In this document: in pieces, positions 22,779 through 33,004 of the stretch
Numbering within the stretch: position 1 is the first letter of the stretch
How the letters are laid out: the number at the start of each line of letters is the position of its first letter
From: Mesostigma viride
Lineage: Eukaryota; Streptophyta; Mesostigmatophyceae; Mesostigmatales; Mesostigmataceae
Assembly (NCBI GenBank): GCA_009746045.1
Contig: RPFO01002263.1
Coordinates: forward strand, 93,501 to 157,500
Length of the DNA: 64,000 nt
Direction: 5' to 3'
Made by a program: the position numbers and the translations under genes
The notes under the pieces: generated by a model
Databases searched by the model: none
What the model saw: the letters and a program-made list of their open reading frames with translations, nothing else
What the model was told of the DNA's origin: nothing

Positions 22779-24037
22779 TTAACAAGGCCGTTCCTCGCTG
22801 GGCCCTTGCTGGCTGTGGGGTGCGCATGAAGTCCAATACCGCGTCCTCGGCAGCGGCTCATGTGGCGCCAGACCACGCTCAAACCGGATTGCGTCTCCGA
22901 ATTCTCCCTGCAGAGCCCAGGTCCTGGCCGCCTCCTGATACCTGCGCAGAGCCCGCTCCTCCTTGCGCATGCGCCTGTCTAAGGCACGAGCATTCCTCCT
23001 GCTCTTCCTTGCCACCGGCCTCCTGCTCACGCCTCGCCGGGCCCACCATTGTTGCCAGTGTCGCCTCTGACCTCTTCATCGCCGCGTCCAGCCTCGCCTG
23101 GTGACGCCGGGTCTTCTCTGCTGCGTCGTGCGCCTTCGCACGGAGTCGCTTCATCTCCCGATGCTGCGCCTCCCTGCTGCGCGCTCCCTGGCCAGACTGT
23201 TCTCCGCCATGGACCGCACCATTGCCCTCTTGGCCTTCCGCTGGCAATGCCTGGCGTACTCTATCTTGGCCAGACGCTCTGCCTCCACCATGGCCGGGTC
23301 CATCAAAACCAGCTCCTCTCCCGCGCTCCGGGCTGCATTTCCACCGACGAGTCGGTCTCCTGCAGCACATCTCCAGCCATGCGCCTGAAGGAGCGCGCTG
23401 TGCGCCTGTGCGCAAAGGTGTAAGCTCGTTCTTCTTGCGGAGAACGTATGGGGGCGCCTCTCGCGCGCCTGTCGGCCCCGCGCGCAGCCCGCCCTCGCCA
23501 CTCGATCCCTCTCCAGCTGCCGCTCCGCGAGCTCCCGGGCTATTCTGTCAATCTCAGTCTCCGCCCGCAGCTGAGCCTCGCGCTGAGCCTCCAGCTCGCG
23601 CTGCTGCTCCAGCTCCTTGCGAGCTGGGCCTCCTGCCGAATGCGCTCTGCCTCTCGGCGGAGCAGCTCCTCGCGTTTCGCCTTGTCCTCCGGCAGCTCGA
23701 GGTCCACGAGGTCCTCGTCCTCGTCGTAGCCATCTGACGGGATGTCCCCCACTATCGGCACCACCCTCCCCGGCCCCGTAACCAGCTCGGGTGCCGTGGG
23801 CTGCCCTTCCGCCGGTGGTGCGTTGGGACGCCATACATTGTACAGCAGCGGCCTTGCCGCCAACTGATCCAGGAACCGCGGGTCCTCGTCCGAAGACGAG
23901 CGACCACTGCCGGCATCGCTGCCAGCGTGATCATCCCTCCCCTGCCGGCCCCGCACTGCCGCCCGGTAGTCCAAATCTTCGGACGATGGGGACAGGCTTG
24001 ACTCCGAAGAGCCCTCACGATCAGAAACGTTCGACAT
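22779..24037 (-). pseudogene. Inner element 5' ORF, charged coiled-coil protein, frame-broken
   Basis: Starts MSNVSDREGSSESSLSPSSE with an acidic N-terminus (DEDEDLVDLELPEDKAKREE). It becomes a long arginine/glutamate/alanine-rich coiled-coil-like stretch that continues in two other frames (around ELEAQREAQLRAETEID and HREMKRLRAKAHDAAEKTRR), ending near 22779 with a basic frame. Total span about 420 codons, GC-rich. At least two frameshifts are needed to read through. It sits directly upstream of gag, the same place as the 5' ORF of element 1, but I see no sequence similarity between them. Confidence 0.5.
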
Positions 24038-24081
24038 TTTGGAATGATAAAGATGAAAACTGTGAGAGTTTTATAAATGCA

Positions 24082-24603
24082 AGTTAATGCACTCGTGCAA
24101 ATGGATGCGAACGTGTGTTGGATTATGCAATGGCTGGCATAATATCAACCCATGCAAGCTTGCCAAGCTGGATTGCATGGGCACGTAGGTTAGGGTAACC
24201 TAGCTATCCTGTACTAGTGCTAACCAATGAGGTGCTGGCTCCATCCAGCTAGATCTACTCCAGCTAGGACTGATACGATGCCCACAGGCAACGACTGCCT
24301 AACAGCACTACGTGGACGGTCCTGGACCTCCCCTAGGACCTCCGTACAGGACTAGCACTGCAACCACCTTGTGGTCTGCATCACAGCTCATAAACCCTAC
24401 CACGTGAATACCCACGTGCGTGTGCACTACATATCTCAGTGCTAATATCTAGCACCCACGTGCCCATCCTGGCACGTGCGGATCTAAATCCTAGTAGAGA
24501 TATGTCCAGTGTACTACACTACCGTCCATGTCCGTATCCCACTTGGGAGACGGGGACAACGCCACGTGTACTGATAGTCTAGGCCTGAAGCCCTAGAATA
24601 ACT
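24082..24603 (-). repeat. Inner element 5' LTR
   Basis: 522 bp, one difference from the 3' LTR by eye. The sequence just downstream on the minus strand (TGCATTTATAAAACTCTC) shows no TGG-type primer-binding site. Confidence 0.92.
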
Positions 24604-24753
24604 CCTACCACTGAAATCAGACACCCAGGGGCAACTTGGTTCTCCGACCAGCAGTTCTCCTGTATGCTGAGGTCCCATCACAGAAACCTGTGCATTGGTA
24701 TCTATCTCCATGGCAGCTACCTCAGGTTCATCCAACTGGACAAGCTTGGACAC
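24604..24753 (-). pseudogene. Element 1 protease-like domain, N-terminal half
   Basis: The frame contains MEIDTNAQVSVMG, matching the D-[ST]-G-A active-site loop of retropepsins with Asn in place of Gly, followed by PWVSDFSG. Coding is cut at the 5-bp target duplication of the inner element. Joining 24604 directly to 16846 restores an uninterrupted frame (FSGRTHLRVLGEV). It lies downstream of the integrase coding region, not between gag and integrase. Confidence 0.65.
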
Positions 24754-26268
24754 TCCTTCTTGGCTCTTTGCAAAGCCTGTACAATATCTGATAGACGCAC
24801 ACCCCTAGGCCTGGTGTCGGGCCGTTCCGGAGGTGCAGCCTGTCCGCCTGCTTGCCCAACCACCGTATGTGAAGGTACCCCAGGGGCCGGGCCAGGGTCA
24901 CCCTGAGGGCTCGATACAGCTGTAGCACCCTGATCAGGAAGTTCCACGTCACCCCCGCCTTGTACACCAACGGGCACCTGGAAGAGGTCTCCTTGATTAC
25001 CTCCCCGGGGACGGATCTTTGACCAGGACAGACGGTGCACTGCTTGGGAGCCATCAATGGCCACCCAGCACTTATGGCCAGCGGCTTCTACTCGGGTCAC
25101 CACCCCATCATGCCAGCTGCCACGTTTCCCTGGAAAGCTTGGTTCCTTCCACACAACAACCTGTTGTCCAACGTTAGGTTCTAGGACACTCCAGCCCTTG
25201 TCTTTCTGCCTCAGCTTGAGGAACTTGGCCTCTAGCTTCTCCTTCCATGCCTGCTCAGCATCAGCTGGCAGCATCCTGGTGTGCAGCATAATAAGAGGAT
25301 TGATGGCAATGTCACCAAAGAACATGGGAGTCCTGAGGTTCAGCCTATCCTCCACAGAACGTAGCCATGCAGATGTCACAATGGCAGATGACGTCCTTGG
25401 AATTAATCCTCTCCACCAGCAGCACAGTCTTGATCTCTTGGATGGCTCTCTCCACAACCCCTTGCTGGCCGTGGCTCTCCCTGGGTGTAATCAGCAACTC
25501 TGGAAATTCTGGCAGGTTCTCACAGCACTCAAACTGAATGTCACACTGCAGCAACTCCAACCCAGGGTACCTGCTCCTTGTCAGCTTCAGAGCAGCAATT
25601 AATGTAGGCTTCTCCATGTCAGGCAGGATCTCTAGGGTCTTATACTTGGTTTATCTGTCCACTGCCACCAGCAGCTTCAAACCCCTGATTCTCTGAATAT
25701 CTACCTGCACATGGCCTGGCTGCAAAATAGGAGACCTGGCATGAGACTGCTTGGGCTTTCTAGCAACTAGCCTGCACTTGCAAGCTTGAGCAACCTGTTG
25801 GCAGATGGAGTACAACTCACTAATTCCTCCCAGCCGTCTAGCAACTTGCAAAGACTGAGCTGCATGGCCAAACATGGTATGCAACCTTGAGGCAATGTCA
25901 TACAAGAGAGAAAATCTTTTATTGTCATTATTAGCACTCAAGGTATGTACAGATCCCTTATGTACAGGAGGCACCAGGGTCGTGCCTGTCAGACTGTCTC
26001 CAGCCCTATCCTCATCCTGACCATCCTGTGCCAGTCCTGCACGGTCAGAATGCTTCTGAGATCCACCTGGGTCCACATCACCAGGTCCTACCTCAGGCTC
26101 AGCACCGCCATGGCGGGCACGTTGGCGAGTAACCACTGCAGCTACAGCTGGCATACTCTCTGTGGTAACCAAGCTTGCCCCATCGTGTCCAATAGGCTCT
26201 GTCACTAGAGCATGGGGCTGCCCCTCACTGCCGTCACTAGCAGCTACATTACACACCCCTGGGGGCAC
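24717..26268 (-). pseudogene. Element 1 integrase region, frame-broken
   Basis: 26268-25651 starts with a low-complexity linker, then LHTMFGH (H-x4-H) and an ACKCRL cysteine pair of the zinc domain, ending at a stop after LKLLVAVDR. The next frame (25617-25345) gives LLQCDIQFE and then HGQQGVVERAIQEIK, the second Asp and the Glu of the DDE triad with 29 residues between them. The frame from 25457 to 24717 holds a C-terminal module (VGQQVVVWKEPSFPGKRGSW and WVAIDGSQAVHRLSW) similar in layout to a GPY/F-type domain. At least two frameshifts or stops make it inactive. It catalyses cDNA insertion in intact relatives. Confidence 0.7.
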
Positions 26269-26301
26269 CCTCCAGGGTTCAGGGATGTGTGCAGGCTCAA
26301 G

Positions 26302-27490
26302 TCAATGATCAGCAGCCTTGCCCTTGCCCTTATCCTGGGATGGACCAGCCTTCTCCTTGCTGCCACCCTGAGCGGGCTTGCTCTGACCTTCCTGCCTCAG
26401 GTACGAGGGACACTCATTCCTGAAGTGACCCTTCCCTTGGCAAAAATAACATTCCACCTGACTGATGTCCCGTGAGGTCCCACTGCTGGGCCCAGCCTTG
26501 GGAGGACCACCCACCCAATTGAAGTCAAACTGGGACTGTGGATGCCCCGACTTCGGCGGTGTCCCCCGTCCAGCCATTCTGCCACGCCCCCTCCTGGACC
26601 TTCCTCGACCCCTAGAAGAGGCCTCAGGCCCTCTCGAGGACGCTGGGCCCCCGTGGCCCGATCCCCTCATGGACTTAACCGCAGGTTCAGTGGCCCGTCC
26701 TCGTCCCCTTGACGTGGGCGCTTACCACCTACGTACTTGCCGCTGAAACACTCATACAGCTGGTCTGTCATGGCTGCCCAGCCATGGACCTGTCGCATGT
26801 GGATGGTCACATTATCCATGGTGACAGGATCCAGCTGCAGCGACTTGAGAAAGTCGCCCATGGCCATCCGATCTGCAACGAAGAATCCTTTGCCATGGCG
26901 TCCTCCCTCAGCTTGACAAAGTCTTCAAAGGCGTGGACCACTAGCTGCCCCTTGATGGGCTTGTAGTCCAGGTATTCTTGCTTCAGGTGAGACCCATCTA
27001 TGGTCCTCTTATCACTCAGGAACACCCTGAGTCGCGTCATAAACGCCGCCCAGGTGTCCCCCGCCGTGTGTCGCTCCCGGACGAACTTGAACAGCCGCCT
27101 CGCCGACTGCCTTATGTAGGCACTAGACGCCAGGATGCGAAGCTTGTCACCGGTGTAGATGTCCGTGTACAAGTTCATGTCCTCTAACATCCTCTCCGCG
27201 TCCCGGGGCTGCCAATTGTCCTTGATGGACTGAAACTGGCTGAGCACCGCGTACCCCTCAGCCACGGTCGGCCGCCTAGGTGCTGCTTGGTCTGCAGCTG
27301 GCGCGTTCTGACCGCCCTGCGATCCTTGGCTCTGATCATCTGCCAGAGCAGCCTGGTCTCCCAGCGCCTGGCCGTCACCGCGCCCATCGCGTCCATCGCG
27401 TCCATCACGTCCATCATGTCCATCCATCCCAGCGCCGCGCCGCTCGTAGCCCATACCGCGCCCCCGTTGGTCAATAGCACCCTCACTCAT
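26302..27490 (-). pseudogene. Element 1 gag with CCHC zinc knuckle
   Basis: Begins MSEGAIDQRGRG with DGRDGRDGRD repeats. The capsid-like helical region (about residues 75-225) includes YAVLSQFQSIKDNW and YIRQSARRLFKFVRE. A one-base loss after AMAK (about 26890) shifts the frame relative to element 2; the reading continues as FVADRMAMGDFLKSL and on to LYECFSGKYVGGKRPR. A further small rearrangement lies near 26690. The RG-rich tail carries CYFCQGKGHFRNEC (C-x2-C-x4-H-x4-C) at about 26451-26410, then a basic lysine/glycine end. Structural nucleocapsid protein of the retroelement particle by family knowledge. Confidence 0.75.
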
Positions 27491-27594
27491 GATGGCCCCT
27501 GTTCAGATCTGCTATACAGCCAGCCAAGTGGCCAAGCAGCAATTAAAGCAATATAAGCTACTGAACAGGAAAGGAAAATGACAAGTGTTACCAC

Positions 27595-28519
27595 TCAGTC
27601 AAGACCACCACGGTTACCCACGGGCGCTTCCTGGTTCTCCTTGTCGCTGTCGCTGTCGCTGTCGCTCACAACAATAAGCTCTGGCACCCTGCTACCTGCT
27701 GCGCCGTCGTCGACCCGCTGTCGGCCCGCGATGACAGAGTCGTCACCGTTAGTGTAGTAGACAGGTGACAACCCGTCGTTAACACCCCGCGGATTGTATC
27801 TTGGCACCTCGTGGTCGCCAAGTGCCTCGTCGCCTAGATCGGCGACCCCCACTGCGCCCAACTCAAGGTCACTGTCGTAACCAAGAGGGGCGAACTCTTC
27901 CCAACCAACGCGTCACACGAACGCGAAGGGGTTGGGGCAGTACCTGAAAAGGAACCCTTGCTCGCTCCGGAAACCTGCCGACTCGTGCCGCACGCTGTCC
28001 TCCGGTGATGGCTTCCGCAGCCGCCTCGACCTCTGCAAGCCGCCTGTAGCGCTCCGCCCCGCGTCGCTCACGTCGAACTGGCCCCGCTGCAACACCCTCG
28101 TTGCCGATTACGCCTGCGAACGTACGTTGTACACCCGCACCCGCTGCTGCCGGTACGAACTCGTGTCGCACTGCACCAGCTGTCTCCGCAGCCTCTCCTC
28201 GCCTAGCCGCCAACTCCGCACGCACCCGCTCAGCTAATGCTGTAATCACAGTCTGGATACCGACCAAACCGTGAAGCTCTTGCTCGATGTCGTCGATGCT
28301 CCGGTGCTCCGGAATGACGATGGTTTGGACGTGCCGCAGAATTCGCTCCCAATCCTCGACCTGGTCGTCGACGAATTGCACGAAGTTGCGATTAACAGGT
28401 GGACGATCTGCAAGCAATAAAGATAAATCTCGAACCACACGACGCAATTCAGGCGAAATTGAACCACCAGCAGACTGCCGAAACCGGAAATTCTGCTGCC
28501 GTTGTTCTTCCTGCACCAT
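27595..28519 (-). pseudogene. Element 1 5' ORF upstream of gag, unknown function
   Basis: Starts MVQEEQRQQNFRFRQSAGG. A helical middle has a VEDWERILRHVQ segment, an alanine/arginine-rich coiled-coil-like part follows, and the acidic tail ends SDSDSDSDKENQ. A 4-bp insertion near 27890 relative to element 2 shifts the frame, so it now reads as two ORFs (28519-27869 and 27861-27595). Intact length would be about 305 residues. It is separated from gag by about 105 bp. Canonical Ty1/copia elements start with gag, so this is an added gene. No domain recognised. Confidence 0.6.
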
Positions 28520-28612
28520 TCACCACCGGACGAGCTTCTCGCGTCGTCAACGCTGCACGCAGCAAACAGCAACGACCCTCCTGGCCGTTCCGTCGAGACG
28601 CCTTGTAATTTG

Positions 28613-29300
28613 AGTTAACGTTTTTATAAAACGCAATGTGTAGGATATGGTTGCAATGCAGCAATGTGTGAATATGGTTGGAAACGGAGCTTTGTTAAAA
28701 TTGGATAATGTTACAGCGCTCACACACTTGAGGCTTGTACACGAGGTTGCCAAGTCAAGGCAATACACGTGAGGCGGGCTCGCAAGAGATGCCCAATTGG
28801 CACTGGCCTATTCTTTATATACTTGTGCACTGTGCTTGCTAGTCCTGAGCAGCCTAGGAGGCCTGCTCAGTAATAACACTCCCGGTACAGTATTCACTAC
28901 CTGTACAGCGCCCAGTTCCTATACAGTAGGTCTGCCATACAGTACAGTGACCACAGAGCACAGTCCACAGTGACTATTGCATCTGCACCTAGGACTAAGC
29001 CTGCGGTACCAACAGTCCACAGGTTAAGGTTCCTATTTCCTGCGTACGACGTATTAATCCAATACCGTCGTAGGTTCAGCACCTAATTCCTGTCAGCCCA
29101 GGAATTACTGTCGACCCCATATGTCGTCGGCAAATATTCACGTCCGACTTAGAAGAACAGCCGGCTCGCGCTCGCGCGCGACCGGGAAGTCGGAACGCCA
29201 TAACTTTCTGGATACTTGTCGGAATGAACTCGTTCCGGTGCCGCTGGAATCGCAGAGATATGCCGAATCAGGTACACGCCAATGCGCTTGGCGTTTAACT
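28613..29300 (-). repeat. Element 1 5' LTR
   Basis: 688 bp. The sequence after its 3' end (going down from 28612, CAAATTACAAGG on the minus strand) does not start with TGG, so no standard tRNA primer-binding site is visible. Confidence 0.9.
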
Positions 29301-29305
29301 GTAGG

Positions 29306-29318
29306 TGCCCAGGCGTGC
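29306..29318 (-). pseudogene. LINE ORF1-like target fragment between element 1 and the 126-bp duplication
   Basis: A short piece that joins 13501 on removal of element 1. Continuing into 29319-29406 the minus strand reads SIVLRGVPSNVND, resembling the RNA-binding region of LINE ORF1. This supports one LINE as the original substrate for elements 1 and 2. Confidence 0.3.
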
Positions 29319-29444
29319 ATCGTTGACGTTCGAGGGGACGCCACGTAACACAATACTGCATGAGCGAATGGGTTCTTGCATTATTAGCATCCCATGTGCT
29401 GGCTTTGACGGCTGTTTTGATTTCGTTGATGAGCTAGTTAACGC
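29319..29444. repeat. 126-bp direct duplication, left copy
   Basis: Identical by eye to 30290-30415. It ends with AGTTAACGC, the first bases of the element 2 LTR, although no LTR follows here. Confidence 0.85.
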
Positions 29445-30289
29445 CACAGGTCGGACAAATAATATTTAAATAACATTTAAATACTTCTGGCAGGTACCAA
29501 AACAAGGTCCAATAACATTTAAATATTTTCACACAAACTGGGGAGCAAGGCAAATATATTTAAATATTTTTCCGGCGAACGAGACTTCTGGACAAATATA
29601 TTTAAATATTTTCCAGCGCAACTGCCTTTCGTGACAAATACATTTAAATAAATTCTGCCAAAGGGCCCTTCGAGGCAAATATATTTAAATATATTTGTAA
29701 ATATCAAGCAAACCAAATATATTTATAAATATATTTAGTTTACTTGATATTTAAATACCCTTTAATTAGTAAATCAATTTAAATAGTTGTCTCACTTAAT
29801 TAATACTCCAACGGAGGCTGGTCATGAAGCTTCGAGAGCAAACTGACTGACTCACTGACCGACTGACTGTTATAGGAGGGGCTTCGGCCTGCGGGTGACG
29901 GACGGCGGGAAAGGGGGAAGGGCGCTCTGGATAGGGCGCAACTAGGACAGGCATGTATTTAAATGTTTAAATGTATTTAAATATACTGATACATTTAAAT
30001 ACATTTATAAATACCTGATATTTAAATAGTATTTAAATACATTTAAATAATTAGCCTCAACGGCCAATCCACTGCAAATATATTTAAATATTTTACCGGC
30101 GAACGAGACGTCTGGACAAATATATTTAAATATTTTTCCGCCTAAGGCACTTCCGTCATAAATATATTTAAATATTTCCCCCCAAGTTAGGCGAACGAAG
30201 CAAATAATATTTAGGGGACTAAATATCCAATATTTATAAATAAAATATGGGTAAATATATAAATATTTATTTTATTTGTCCGACCTGTG
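29445..30289. mobile_element. AT-rich TIR element with 126-bp flanking duplication
   Basis: 845 bp with 18-bp perfect terminal inverted repeats, CACAGGTCGGACAAATAA. The interior is built from AAATATATTTAAATATTTT words with repeated GCGAACGAGAC(T/G)TCTGGAC spacers, plus one GC-rich island at about 29870-29950. There is no ORF of note. Each side carries a copy of the same 126-bp sequence, far longer than any usual transposase duplication. Superfamily unknown. Confidence 0.7.
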
Positions 30290-30415
30290 ATCGTTGACGT
30301 TCGAGGGGACGCCACGTAACACAATACTGCATGAGCGAATGGGTTCTTGCATTATTAGCATCCCATGTGCTGGCTTTGACGGCTGTTTTGATTTCGTTGA
30401 TGAGCTAGTTAACGC
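30290..30415. repeat. 126-bp direct duplication, right copy
   Basis: Runs without a break into the LTR of element 2 (30407 onward), so this copy is the original context and the left copy is the derived one. Confidence 0.85.
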
Positions 30416-31102
30416 CAAGCGCATTGGCGTGATCCTGATTCGGCATTTCTCTGCGATTCCAGCGGCACCGGAACGAGTTCATTCCGACAAGTATCCAGAA
30501 AGTTATGACGTTCCGACTTCCCGCGGTCGCGCGCGAGCGCGAGCCGGCTGTTCTTCTAAGTCGGACGTGAATATTTGCCGACGACATATGGGGTCGACAG
30601 TAATTCCTGGGCTGACAGGAATTAGGTGCTGAACCTACGACGGTATTGGATTAATACGTCGTACGCAGGAAATAGGAACCTTAACCTGTGGACTGTTGGT
30701 ACCGCAGGCTTAGTCCTAGGTGCAGATGCAATAATCACTGTGGTGACTGTACTCTGTGGTCACTGTGCCTGTATGGCAGACCTACTGTATAGGAACTGGG
30801 CGCTGTACAGGTAGTGAATACTGTACCGGGGGAGTTATTACTGAGCAGGCCTCCTAGGCTGCTCAGGACTAGCAAGCACAGTGCACAAGTATATAAAGAA
30901 TAGGCCAGTGCCAATTGGGCATCTCTTGCGAGCCCGCCTCACGTGTGTCAGTTGCCTTGACTTGGCAAACGCGTGTACAAGCCTCAAGTGTGTGAGCGCT
31001 GTAACATTATCCAATTTTAACAAAGCTCCGTTTCCAACCATATTCACACATGGCTGCATTGCAACCATATCCTTCACATTGCGTTTCATAAGAACGTTAA
31101 CT
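30407..31102 (+). repeat. Element 2 5' LTR
   Basis: 696 bp, reverse complement of the element 1 LTRs with small differences, AGTTAACGCC...AACGTTAACT. Confidence 0.88.
30889..30898 (+). promoter_or_regulatory. Probable LTR TATA box
   Basis: GTATATAAAG in transcription orientation within the LTR, about 210 bp before its end. The same site is conserved in both element 1 LTRs. Inferred promoter only. Confidence 0.45.
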
Positions 31103-31199
31103 CAAATTACAAACAGTCTCAACGGAACGGCCAGGAGGGTCGTTGCTGGTTGCGGCGTGCAGCGTTGACGACGAGAGAAGCTCGTCCGTCCGGTGGTGA

Positions 31200-32122
31200 A
31201 TGGTGCAGGAAGAACAACGGCAGCAGAATTTCCGGTTTCGGCAGTCTGCTGGGGGTTCAATTTCGCCTGAATTGCGTCGTGTCGTTCGAGATTTATCTTT
31301 ATTGCTTGCAGATCGTCCACCTGTTAATCGCGACTTCGTGCAATTCATCGACGACCAGGTCGAGGATTGGGAGCGAATTCTGCGGCACGTCCAAACCATC
31401 GTCATTCCGGAGCACCGGAGCATCGACGACATCGAGCAAGAGCTTCACGGTTTGGTCGGCATCCAGACGGTGATTACAGCAGTAGCTGAGCGGGTGCGTG
31501 CGGAGTTGGCGGCTAGGCGAGGAGAGGCTGCGGAGGCAGCTGGTGCAGTGCGACACGAGTTCGTGCCGGCAGCAGCGGGTGCGGGTGTATAACGTACTTT
31601 CGCAGGCGCAATTTCGGCGACGAGGGTGTTGCAGCGGGACCAGTTCGACGTGAGCGACGCGGGGCGGAGCGCTACAGGCGGCTTGCAGAGGTCGAGGCGG
31701 CTGCGGAAGCCATCACCGGAGGACAGCGTGCGGCACGAGTCGGCAGGTTTCCGGAGCGAGCAAGGGTTCCTTTTCAGGAACTGCCCCAACCCCTTCGCGT
31801 TCGTGTGACGCGTTGGGAAGAGTTTGCCCCTCTTGGTTACAATAGTGACCTTGAGGTGGGAGCAGTGGGCGTCGCTGGGCTAGGCGACGAGGCTCTTGGC
31901 GACCACGAGGTGCCAAGATACAATCCGCGGGGTGCCAACGACGGGTTGTCACCTGTCTACTATACTAACGGTGACGATTCTGTCATCGCGGGCCGACAGC
32001 GGGTCGACGACGGCGCAGCGGGTAGCAGGGTGCCAGAGCTGATTGTGGTGAGCGACAGCGACAGCGACAGCGACAAGGAGAACCAGGACGCGCCTGGGGG
32101 CGACCGTGGTGGTCTTGCCTGA
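31200..32122 (+). pseudogene. Element 2 5' ORF, unknown function
   Basis: Same protein as 28519-27595 in element 1, starting MVQEEQRQQNF. A C-to-T change creates a stop at about 31590, ending the frame after AAAGAGV. The downstream part (TRWEEFAPLGY onward) lacks the 4-bp insertion of element 1, so the acidic C-terminus is in its own frame (31805-32122). The two copies carry different lesions, which implies the ancestral ORF was intact. Confidence 0.6.
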
Positions 32123-32226
32123 GTGGTAACACTTGGCATTTTCCTTTCTTGTTCAGTAGCTTATATTGCTTTAATTGCTGCTTGGCCACTTGGCTGGCTG
32201 TATAGCAGATCTGAACAGAGGCCATC

Positions 32227-32948
32227 ATGAGTGAGGGAGCTATTGACCAACAAGCGCGCCTTATGGGCTTTGCGCGGCGCGGCGCTGGGATGGATGGACG
32301 CGATGGACGCGATGGACGCGGTGGACGCGATGGACGCGCGGTGACGGCCAGGCGCTGGGAGACCAGGCTGCGCTGCCAGATGATCAGAGCCAAGGATCGC
32401 AGGGCGGTCAGAACGCGCCCGCTGCAGATCAAGCGGCACCTAAGCGACCGACCGTGGCTGAGGGGTACGCGGTGCTAGGCCAGTTTCAGTCCATCAAGGA
32501 CAATTGGCAGCCCCGGGACGCTGAGAGGATGTTAGAGGACATGAGCTTGTACACGGACATCTACACCGGTGACAAGCTTCGCATCCTGGCGTCTAGTGCC
32601 TACATAAGGCAGTCGGCGAGGCGGCTGTTCAAGTTTGTTCGGGAGCGACACACGGCGGGGGACACCTGGGTATATAAACGCGACTCAGGGTGTTCCTGAG
32701 TGACAAGAGGACCATAGATGGGTCCCACCTGAAGCAAGAATACCTGGACTACAAGCCCATCAAGGGGCAGCTAGTGGTCCACGCCTTTGAAGACTTTGTC
32801 AAGCTGAGGGAGGACGCCATGGCCAAGGGATTCTTCGTTGCAGATCGGATGGCCATGGGCGACTTTCTCAAGTCGCTGCAGCTGGATCCGGTCACCATGG
32901 ATAATGTGACCATCCACATGCGACAGGTCCATGGCTGGGCAGCCATGA
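32227..32948 (+). pseudogene. Element 2 gag, 5' part
   Basis: Begins MSEGAIDQQARLMGFARRGA and is frame-shifted in the glycine/arginine repeat region. The capsid-like part (EGYAVLGQFQSIKDNW) is disrupted at about 32670-32690, where TWVYKRDSGCS replaces the usual TWAAFMTRLRVF. It continues to HMRQVHGWAAM, where CACTA-1 interrupts it. Confidence 0.7.
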
Positions 32949-33004
32949 CACTATACTTTTCGTCCGAGGGTGGTAAAAAGCATCCGAGGCGTAAATTACG
33001 AGGT
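32949..33004 (+). repeat. CACTA-1 terminal inverted repeat, right copy, 5' end
   Basis: 56 bp starting CACTATACTTTTCG, identical by eye to the reverse complement of 43748-43803. The same sequence with two differences ends the left copy at 11117-11172. Confidence 0.9.

Larger units (their letters stand above)
16852..24603 (-). mobile_element. Inner element: young Ty1/copia-like LTR retrotransposon (7752 bp)
   Basis: LTRs at 16852-17373 and 24082-24603 are both 522 bp and differ at one base by eye (A at 17239 versus C at 24469 or so). The 5-bp duplication CCTAC flanks it (16847-16851 and 24604-24608). Gene order is 5' ORF, gag with polyQ and CCHC knuckle, integrase, protease-like domain, RT, RNase H. 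LTR ends are AGTTA...TAACT, like element 1, but the LTR sequences are otherwise unrelated. LTR identity says the insertion is recent, yet gag and pol are frameshifted, so it may have been mobilised in trans or contain sequencing errors. Confidence 0.92.
13507..29300 (-). mobile_element. Element 1: Ty1/copia-like LTR retrotransposon, complete but split
   Basis: LTRs at 13507-14193 and 28613-29300 share AGTTAACG...CGTTAACT ends and are flanked by the 5-bp duplication GTAGG (13502-13506 and 29301-29305). Subtracting the nested inner element and its duplicated 5 bp leaves about 8.0 kb. Gene order on the minus strand is 5' ORF, gag with CCHC knuckle, integrase, aspartic protease-like domain, reverse transcriptase, RNase H. 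The canonical Ty1/copia order has protease before integrase. Several frameshifts make this copy inactive. A sister copy (element 2) starts at 30407 on the other strand. Confidence 0.9.
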
